Shown here one piece after another: positions 57,623 through 64,000 of a stretch of DNA of 64,000 nt. The notes beneath the pieces are model-generated. The model had not been told where the DNA came from and did no database searches. It saw nothing but the letters and a program-made list of their open reading frames with translations. Numbering within the stretch: the stretch's first letter is position 1; the number at the start of each line of letters is the position of its first letter. This DNA comes from Occallatibacter sp. (lineage in GTDB: Bacteria; Acidobacteriota; Terriglobia; Terriglobales; Acidobacteriaceae): positions 22,236-86,235 of the forward strand of contig JARLFZ010000005.1 of the NCBI GenBank assembly GCA_031296305.1. Direction: 5' to 3'. The position numbers and the translations under genes were made by a program.

Positions 57623-60577
57623 TTAACGTTCGGCGCGATGCAAAACCATCGCAACGGGTCCCGGCGGACGGTACAACGGGCTGCGCGACGGATCCGATCC
57701 ATCGGGGGGTGGGCCGACAGCCGGGCGCGAGGCGTCAGGTTGTGCCATGGGCTGCGGCGGACGCGAGCCGAAGTTCGGAGCGCGCTCGAGTTCGATGATG
57801 TCGCCGTTGATGCGGCCTGAAAACGTGCTGTTTCCGGCCTTGAAGCTGACAACGGTTCCATCCACCAGGCCGTCCGTAATCGGGGTTGGCGTATCATATC
57901 CGCCCGCCCAGCCTGTGCCGACGGCCTCCAGCACTCCTGTCAGCTTGCTCCCGTCCTGGCGCAACACGAAGATCTGCGTTCCGCCGTCCTGCGCAGGTCT
58001 CCACAGGCCGGTGATGCCCGAGCCCCTCGGCGCTACGCGCTCCCATTCGGCCACCTGCGGACGCAGCGCGACCGCGCCAGCCCAAATGGTCGTCTGCGCC
58101 GGAGTGAGACCCGGCGACGTGGCTTCGACCGCGATGCTATCTGCCAATTTCGTGGACTGGACAATCGCCATGCACATGCCACTGAACGCCTTGCGCGACG
58201 TGGCCTTGTCGGATTCCTGATCGGTGGGATCGCCGTTGCCGACGCCGATCAGTTTTCCCGCTCCCATGACTTTGAATGTGACCAGATTGTCGGTAATAGG
58301 CACGACGCGGCCCCGCGCATCGCGCACCTCAACGGTGAACATGGCCACATCTTCGCCATCGGCGGCGATTTCCGCACGGTCCGCGTACATGACGAGCGCG
58401 GCCGGAGCGCCTGTGGTTTCACGCCGGGCCGTCATCACAATTTCGCCATCCTTAAAGCCGCGCGCCTCGATGACCCCATGCACGTAGGGCACATTCCATG
58501 CCAGGTGCGAATCCTTCAGCATCTCTTTCGCTCCCAGGCTCTTGTCGTTCAAGAAGAGCTCGACCCTCTCGAGGTTCGAGTGTACCCAGACCGCGATCTC
58601 CTTGCCCTCCATGCCCTCCCAGTTCCAGTGCGGGAAGAGATGCAGCACTGGATGTTGGGTCCACCACGCCTGGTAGTAGTAGAAAGTGTCTTTGCGAAAT
58701 CCGCAGGTGTCGATGATGCCGTACTGCGAACTGATATTGGGCCAGCCGTTGGGCGAGGGCTCGCCGCGATAGTCGAAGCCCGTCCACACAAAGCCGCCGG
58801 CCAGCCAGGGGCGCGCGTTGCAGAAACTCCACCAGCCTTCGGCCGAAGCGCGGCCGGTTGTGGTGTAGGGATCGTAGGAACCAACGTAGCCCTTGTCGTA
58901 GTCGGTTACATAGATGCCGCGCGTACATACGGCGCTCACCGTTTCCGTGCCGATGACCGGCTTGCCGGGATGCGCCTCGTGATAGGCCTCGGCGCCTGGG
59001 TCGGCGTAGTTGTAGCCGATCACGTCGCACACCGCGAGACCGCCGGTTCCGATGGCGCCCGTCGGTGCGATGGAGACAGGGCGCGATCCATCGTGCCATG
59101 TGGCGACTTCTTTCATGGCCATGAGAATCTGCACGCCGCGTTCGGTGTTGGCCGTGCCCTCCTCGTTGCCCATCGACCACATGAAGACGCTGGGACGGTT
59201 GCGGTCGCGGCGGATCAGATTTTCGAATTGACTCAGGCCCTCGGGATTCGACGACATCATGCGCGTCTCGTCAAACACCAGCATTCCCAGGTCGTCGCAG
59301 GCATCGAGCAGCGCCGGGGTAGGCGGATTGTGCGAGGTGCGCAGGGCGTTCGAGCCCATCTCCTGAAGCTTGCGGATGCGGTAGTACTGCACTGCATCGG
59401 GCAGCGCCGCGCCCAGGCCCGCATGGTCCTGGTGATTGCAGGTGCCTTTCACCTTGACCGGCTTGCCGTTGAGAAAAAGCCCTTTTTGCGCATCGAACCG
59501 GATGGAGCGAATGCCAAAAATCGTTTCGTACCGATCGACCACATCGCCGCCCACGCGCACTTCCGTCACCAGCAGGTACAGGTTCCGGTCCTCGAGCGAC
59601 CAGAGCTTTGGTAGGGTGACGGTCATCTTCTGTTCGTAGGTCTGCTCCGAGCCGGCGGGAATCGCAACCGTGGCCGTAACCATTTTGCCCACGGCCTTGC
59701 TCCTGGGATCGAGGACACTGGATACTACGCGTGCGTTGGCGCTGGACTGCCCGTCGTTTTTTACTTCCGTGCGGATCGTGAGTGTCGCCGCGCCCGGCTC
59801 GATCTCCGAGCGGACGAACGTTCCCCATTGCTTCACATGGACGGGATTTGTTTTCACCAGCCAAACATGGCGGTAGATTCCCGCGCCCTCGTAGAACCAT
59901 CCGTCGCTCTCCGTCGCATCCACGCGTACCAGCAGGACATTTCTTCCGCCGGGATTGGCGAAGTCGGTGACATCGAAACGGAAGGGATCGTAGCCGCCGC
60001 TGTGCTGGCCAATGTAGAAACCGTTGAAGACCACCGTGGTTTCGCGGTAGGCGCCTTCAAATTCGAGAGAAATCCGCTTGCCCTTGTCCGAGTCGGGCAT
60101 CTCGAAGACACGCCGGTACCAGCCGACGCTGGTGGTAGGGTAGTCGCGGCCCAGCGGATAGAAACCTTTGCTCAGAAGCGCGGGATCGTTCGTGAAAGGC
60201 AGTTCGATGGCCCAATCGTGCGGGAGATCGACCGGCTTCCAGTCGCTGTCGTCGAAGGCGAGGGAACTGGCGGCGAGAAAGCCGCCGGTCTTTTGAAAGT
60301 TGCCGCCTCTGCCGCTGCCGAATCCGAAGTCCTTGATCGGGACGCACGCGTCGCCGAAGTGAAAGCGCCAGCCGAAATCGAGCAGCAGGCGCTCGCGCGC
60401 CGCGTTGTGCTGCGCCGGTTTTTGCGCAGCGCCCGATTTGTTTGCAGGAAGAGGGCCGGAGGTCTCTCCGGAAACTTGCATCGCGGCTGCAACGGGGCTC
60501 ATACCACTGGCCGCGGCGGCAATGGCCGGCGCCAGCAGACTTCCTTTAAGCATTTCTCGGCGTGAAAGAGCTTTCAT
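57623..60577 (-). CDS. Tat-exported glycoside hydrolase family 2 protein (beta-galactosidase-like)
   Basis: This 984-aa GH2 enzyme has a Tat signal (SRREMLKGSLLAPAIAAAA). Jelly-roll and immunoglobulin-like domains lead into a TIM barrel with acid/base Glu in MWSMGNEEG and nucleophile Glu in VIGTETVS. C-terminal DUF4982-like and Ig-like domains follow, and the last 100 residues look like a separate beta-rich module (TGLWRPAQDGGTQIFVLRQ). It should release beta-linked galactose or a similar sugar from plant material in the periplasm. It is not a sulfoquinovosidase type. Confidence 0.88.
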   Translation of the reverse strand: MKALSRREMLKGSLLAPAIAAAASGMSPVAAAMQVSGETSGPLPANKSGAAQKPAQHNAARERLLLDFGWRFHFGDACVPIKDFGFGSGRGGNFQKTGGFLAASSLAFDDSDWKPVDLPHDWAIELPFTNDPALLSKGFYPLGRDYPTTSVGWYRRVFEMPDSDKGKRISLEFEGAYRETTVVFNGFYIGQHSGGYDPFRFDVTDFANPGGRNVLLVRVDATESDGWFYEGAGIYRHVWLVKTNPVHVKQWGTFVRSEIEPGAATLTIRTEVKNDGQSSANARVVSSVLDPRSKAVGKMVTATVAIPAGSEQTYEQKMTVTLPKLWSLEDRNLYLLVTEVRVGGDVVDRYETIFGIRSIRFDAQKGLFLNGKPVKVKGTCNHQDHAGLGAALPDAVQYYRIRKLQEMGSNALRTSHNPPTPALLDACDDLGMLVFDETRMMSSNPEGLSQFENLIRRDRNRPSVFMWSMGNEEGTANTERGVQILMAMKEVATWHDGSRPVSIAPTGAIGTGGLAVCDVIGYNYADPGAEAYHEAHPGKPVIGTETVSAVCTRGIYVTDYDKGYVGSYDPYTTTGRASAEGWWSFCNARPWLAGGFVWTGFDYRGEPSPNGWPNISSQYGIIDTCGFRKDTFYYYQAWWTQHPVLHLFPHWNWEGMEGKEIAVWVHSNLERVELFLNDKSLGAKEMLKDSHLAWNVPYVHGVIEARGFKDGEIVMTARRETTGAPAALVMYADRAEIAADGEDVAMFTVEVRDARGRVVPITDNLVTFKVMGAGKLIGVGNGDPTDQESDKATSRKAFSGMCMAIVQSTKLADSIAVEATSPGLTPAQTTIWAGAVALRPQVAEWERVAPRGSGITGLWRPAQDGGTQIFVLRQDGSKLTGVLEAVGTGWAGGYDTPTPITDGLVDGTVVSFKAGNSTFSGRINGDIIELERAPNFGSRPPQPMAQPDASRPAVGPPPDGSDPSRSPLYRPPGPVAMVLHRAER

Positions 60578-60627
60578 GGGCGTGGATTCTCCAAGGGGAT
60601 TCTAGCAGCGGGAAACCGTGCGGTTCT

Positions 60628-62781
60628 TCATCTTTGGCATTCGGCATCCGGAAAACAGGGGTCGCCCAGGTCACGAGTGCGCTGCTTCGTAACATAAGCC
60701 TTCCATGCCTCGCGTGTGGTCGAGGGATAGCGAAGCGTTCCAAAATCGGCGAAGGCGTCGCGGTAGACGATCCAGAGCTTTTCGGTTGCGCGAATGCTGG
60801 CCTTAGTCGGCACGTTGCCCGTCATGTGCTCGCCGGCAGTCGTGCGCTCCTTCTCCGGGGCGGAAGCGAGGACCTTCTGGTAAGCGGCATTCAGCGCCTT
60901 ATCGTCCGCGGCAAACTCAGCCGAAGTGCTGCGCGGCAACTCTTTGCGCTCAAACTTTCGCATGTCTTCAAGGAATGCCTGTTCCCGTTCCGTTGAGATT
61001 CCTTGCCAGCCTCCGCTGAAGAGGTAGTGTCCCATAACCGCGACTTCATTATGATCGTGTGCAGAAAGATAGGCATGCAGGGCGGTCAGCAATCGGTCGT
61101 AAGCAGTCTTCTGCACGGGCGTCATCGATCTTGCGATGGCGTTAAGCGCCGCTGTTCGCTTCTCGTTAGCGCCGGTCATTGCGATGAAATCGCACATGTC
61201 CAGCGCACGCGCCAGGGGAGCCACGTAGTTGCACATATCCAAATGCGACGGCACTGGGGAAGCAATCGCTTCCAACAGAGCGGGAGGGACAGCAGCACGC
61301 TTTTCATCCGAGGCGAAGCCGTCATTCGATGCGACCTGCTGGTCATCGATGGCCTCGCACGCAAAGCGCTGTGCAAGAAGGATATTCCGCGGGACGCCCT
61401 GGCCATTGGCATAGAGCATCGTCAACATAACGGAACCATTGATCTCTTCGCCAATCTGTGCGCCGACGCCTTCGAACCCGATGTTCTGGCTGCTCTGGAA
61501 GTGAATCAGATTGCGCTCGGCGATGGCGCATTGACGGGCCGCTCTGAAATCGACTGGCGCATCGATGCCGTAATACGGTTTGAAGGAAGCGCAGACTGGG
61601 AATTGCGGCTCGCTCGGTTCAGCAGTAATGTCGGAAGGAAGCGGCGCCGCGCGCGCATGCTCGCACATGGACAGCCAAGGCAGCGCCTCGGGGTCGGGCG
61701 ATTCATATCGATCAGAAATCCTGGCCAGCTTCTGGCCGCGTTCAGCCGTCATCCTGGCGCGCCAAAGGGCAGCTTTCTCCGCTCCAAAGCGCGCGGTCAC
61801 CAACGTGACCCATGCATCGCGATACGTGATCCATTCGCGCTCGATGCCACGCTCCTGCAATGGACTGAGTATGTCGCCCTGGTCCGGCACGCGCAGCTTA
61901 TCCATGAGGGTGCGATAGTTTCGGTTCAGCTCCGCGTCGGCTTGTGGCACAGCGGCCAGACCTGACGGCTCGACAGGAAGATTCCGCATCGATGCGAGAA
62001 ATGCGTTGTCGAATTCCGCGTGGGCCTCGTCGTACTTGCCATTACTGAACCAGTCCGGCGATCTCTCGCCAACCCGACCGGGCGTTAAATCCTGCCCCTC
62101 CCAAATAACGCTGGAGGCGCCAAACTTTTCTTCGGCGGACTCGAGCGCAGCGAGCGCGCTTTTCTGCGCAGGGTCCCAGTCGGCGGTCAGCGTGGCGATC
62201 TCATTCAGAATTCGCTTGCGGTTTTTCAGGTAAGCAATGTTCCCACAAAGAAACTCGTGAATCTCTTTCGGCGAGCCGGTCCCGCAAATGTCGAAGGGGG
62301 CTTGAGAATTCGACTCACCACGAACGGAGGCCTGCAGGGCGTTGAGATCGGCGGAAGTAAGATTGTTGGGGTAGGAAGTGGCTTCGCAACCCATGCGCAA
62401 GGCCAATGCGGTGTTGCGCGGCGTGCCCTGACCGTTGGCGTAGATCATCGCTAGAACCAGAGTGCCAGTGAAAATCCCGTAGCCGCCTGGGTGCGTAGGG
62501 ACGGCGGCTCGCTCCTGCCAGGCCAAATGCCGAGCTACCTCAAAATCTTGCGATTCGCCTCTCACGCCGTAATAGAAACTGCTCGAAGTCTTCCTGGTCC
62601 CATCGGGGAGCGGCGGGACGTCTGCCTCCGCCGGGAGCGGCGTCTTCAGCGCCTGCTCACAGGTTGTCTTCCAGGCAGGAGACAGATTGTAGCCAAATGG
62701 CGGCGCCGTGGGCGATTGGCCTTGGCAATGCGTAAGCGTCAGAGTCGCGAAGACCGCGCTTAATGTGAGCAGCGAACGCAT
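60628..62781 (-). CDS. Exported protein with duplicated LprI-like (DUF1311) modules
   Basis: This 717-aa protein starts with a lipoprotein-like signal (LLTLSAVFATLTLTHC). It consists of two repeats of about 340 residues. Each has YYGVRGESQDFEVARHLAWQER or YYGIDAPVDFRAARQCAIAER, then MIYANGQGTPRN or MLYANGQGVPRN. Each ends in an LprI-type stretch (LNRNYRTLMDKL...WITYRDAWV; LNAAYQKVLASA...WIVYRDAFA). LprI-like domains are linked to lysozyme inhibition in some bacteria. ATG 62781 is preferred to 62814, as the signal peptide begins there. Function here is unknown. Confidence 0.72.
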   Translation of the reverse strand: MRSLLTLSAVFATLTLTHCQGQSPTAPPFGYNLSPAWKTTCEQALKTPLPAEADVPPLPDGTRKTSSSFYYGVRGESQDFEVARHLAWQERAAVPTHPGGYGIFTGTLVLAMIYANGQGTPRNTALALRMGCEATSYPNNLTSADLNALQASVRGESNSQAPFDICGTGSPKEIHEFLCGNIAYLKNRKRILNEIATLTADWDPAQKSALAALESAEEKFGASSVIWEGQDLTPGRVGERSPDWFSNGKYDEAHAEFDNAFLASMRNLPVEPSGLAAVPQADAELNRNYRTLMDKLRVPDQGDILSPLQERGIEREWITYRDAWVTLVTARFGAEKAALWRARMTAERGQKLARISDRYESPDPEALPWLSMCEHARAAPLPSDITAEPSEPQFPVCASFKPYYGIDAPVDFRAARQCAIAERNLIHFQSSQNIGFEGVGAQIGEEINGSVMLTMLYANGQGVPRNILLAQRFACEAIDDQQVASNDGFASDEKRAAVPPALLEAIASPVPSHLDMCNYVAPLARALDMCDFIAMTGANEKRTAALNAIARSMTPVQKTAYDRLLTALHAYLSAHDHNEVAVMGHYLFSGGWQGISTEREQAFLEDMRKFERKELPRSTSAEFAADDKALNAAYQKVLASAPEKERTTAGEHMTGNVPTKASIRATEKLWIVYRDAFADFGTLRYPSTTREAWKAYVTKQRTRDLGDPCFPDAECQR

Positions 62782-62904
62782 TCGAGCCGTCGTGCAGAAC
62801 GAAGTGTGGCCCATTTTCCCACCAACGCGGAGGGGAGAGTCTTATAGATCGCCACCGGAGCCCGCCGCCCTTGGCACCTGTTTTCGGCGGAAGCTCCGGG
62901 AAGT

Positions 62905-63981
62905 CTATCCCTTGCGGCCTCGCACGGCTTCCTTGGCCTGGACTTCGCCGCCCGCGGGAACCTCGGGCACTTCGGCCTTGGCAGCGCCAATGCCAAGCTG
63001 CTTGCGCAACTGAGCGTCCATCTTGGCGAAGACTTCCTTGTTCTCCTTGAGGAAGGTGCGTGTGTTTTCGCGCCCTTGCCCGATGCGCTCTCCGGCATAG
63101 CTGTACCAGGCGCCGGACTTCTCTACGATATTGTGGGTCACGGCCAGGTCGAGCACGTCGCCCTCTTTACTGATGCCTTCGCCGTAGAGAATGTCGAACT
63201 CGGCCTCGCGGAACGGCGCGGCCACCTTGTTCTTCACGATCTTGACCTTGGTGTGCGAACCGACCACGACGTCGCCTTCTTTGACGGCGGCAATGCGGCG
63301 GATATCGATGCGCACCGAGGAATAAAACTTGAGCGCGCGGCCGCCTGTAGTGGTCTCAGGGTTGCCAAACATCACGCCGATCTTTTCACGGATCTGGTTA
63401 ATGAATATGAGGGCCGTGCGGGATTTCGAAACCGTGCCGGTAAGCTTGCGCAGCGCCTGCGACATGAGGCGCGCCTGCAGGCCCATGTGCGAGTCACCCA
63501 TCTCGCCATCGAGCTCGGCCTTGGGAACCAGCGCAGCGACGGAATCGACGACCAGCACGTCAATCGCTCCCGACCGGACCAGGGCTTCCGTGATTTCGAG
63601 AGCCTGTTCGCCCGAGTCGGGCTGCGACACCAGCAGGTTGTCGACATCGACGCCCAGCTTCTTGGCGTATCCGGGATCGAGTGCGTGCTCCGCGTCGACG
63701 AAAGCCGCCAGACCGCCCGCCTTTTGTGCTTCGGCGATGATCTGCAAAGTAATGGTGGTTTTGCCCGAGGATTCAGGGCCAAAAATCTCTGAAACGCGCC
63801 CTCTCGGAACGCCGCCGACGCCCAGCGCCGCGTCAAAACTGATGGAACCTGTGGAGATCACGGCAATGGGCAACAGCGCCTCGCGTGAGCCGAGCCGGAC
63901 AATCGACCCTTTTCCGAACTGCTTTTCAATCTGTGCCAGGGCTAGTTCTACGGCTTTGGCGCGGTCGTCAACGATGGCCAT
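62905..63981 (-). CDS. recA: RecA recombinase
   Basis: This 358-aa RecA binds single-stranded DNA, promotes strand exchange and triggers LexA cleavage. The Walker A motif is GPESSGKTT, the family signature is [14 protein letters not shown], and [20 protein letters not shown] is typical. The C-terminal tail is short and basic (EAVRGRKG) rather than acidic. The ATG follows GAGGAG. No regulatory sequence beyond 63981 can be judged, because the window ends there. Confidence 0.97.
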   Translation of the reverse strand: MAIVDDRAKAVELALAQIEKQFGKGSIVRLGSREALLPIAVISTGSISFDAALGVGGVPRGRVSEIFGPESSGKTTITLQIIAEAQKAGGLAAFVDAEHALDPGYAKKLGVDVDNLLVSQPDSGEQALEITEALVRSGAIDVLVVDSVAALVPKAELDGEMGDSHMGLQARLMSQALRKLTGTVSKSRTALIFINQIREKIGVMFGNPETTTGGRALKFYSSVRIDIRRIAAVKEGDVVVGSHTKVKIVKNKVAAPFREAEFDILYGEGISKEGDVLDLAVTHNIVEKSGAWYSYAGERIGQGRENTRTFLKENKEVFAKMDAQLRKQLGIGAAKAEVPEVPAGGEVQAKEAVRGRKG

Positions 63982-64000
63982 TTGGGAGGGCTCCTCAAGA

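Noticed and set aside
57623-60577. GH2 protein as the missing sulfoquinovosidase
   Set aside because: It has beta-galactosidase-type catalytic motifs and is far from the island; known sulfoquinovosidases belong to other families.
1-64000. CRISPR array, insertion sequence or prophage
   Set aside because: No regularly spaced repeats, transposase, integrase or phage structural genes were seen; the only mobile-like items are the REP elements and the toxin-antitoxin pair.

Overview
The window is GC-rich bacterial DNA with tightly packed operons. It looks like an Acidobacteriota (Terriglobia-like) genome. The pointers are a large Oar-like TonB-dependent receptor, Tat-exported sugar isomerases, Gfo/Idh and DUF1080 proteins, UPF0182, and an acidobacterial-style dsr cluster. 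The taxonomy is inferred, since no rRNA gene is present; recA (62905-63981) would be the best local marker.

Layout. 1-6 kb: two MacB/FtsX-type ABC permeases and a fused lysophospholipid transporter/acyltransferase/acyl-ACP synthetase. 6.3-20.5 kb: a carbohydrate/sulfonate island. The plus-strand run is transaldolase, PfkA-type phosphofructokinase, fucose/arabinose-isomerase-like protein, aldehyde dehydrogenase, SuyA, SuyB, ComC-like and SlcC-like dehydrogenases. A minus-strand unit carries a LacD-type aldolase, an MFS carrier and a DUF1080-PHP fusion. 20.5-21.5 kb: a long regulatory intergenic region with divergent promoters, a candidate structured ncRNA with its own promoter and terminator, and a degenerate tRNA-Cys-like sequence. 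21.5-27.1 kb: sugar isomerase/epimerase, Gfo/Idh oxidoreductase and TonB-dependent receptor. 27.2-41.0 kb (minus strand): dsrA-dsrB-dsrL-like-dsrC-(RsbRD-like)-dsrM-dsrK-dsrJ-dsrO-dsrP-cobA-dsrD-dsrN-lysR-yeiH, nearly all overlapping or a few bases apart. 41.2-44.5 kb: a divergent siroheme synthase domain gene and a second dsrMK-like pair. 44.6-64 kb: ordinary genes (PAP2 phosphatase, CehA-like PHP hydrolase, aldose epimerase, OtnI-like isomerase, UPF0182, a HigBA-type toxin-antitoxin pair, mannose-1-phosphate guanylyltransferase, aminotransferase, beta-lactamase-like protein, coaD, GH2, a duplicated LprI-like protein, recA), with REP-like palindromes scattered between genes.

How the genes may work together (inference). 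A C6 sulfosugar, most simply sulfoquinovose, would be isomerised and then split by a transaldolase that has lost a phosphate-binding arginine. The resulting sulfolactaldehyde would be oxidised to sulfolactate, epimerised through sulfopyruvate (SlcC/ComC) and cleaved by SuyAB to pyruvate and sulfite. The neighbouring DsrABC-DsrMKJOP system would then use the sulfite as respiratory electron acceptor and release sulfide. PFK and the LacD-type aldolase would recycle the transaldolase acceptor. An 18-bp semi-palindrome, AATCAAT-N4-ATAGATT (either strand), occurs exactly three times: twice in the sugar/sulfonate promoter regions and once between dsrA and the siroheme gene. This suggests shared regulation of the two halves. 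No sulfoquinovosidase of the GH31 type, no aprAB/sat and no dsrEFH were seen in the window.
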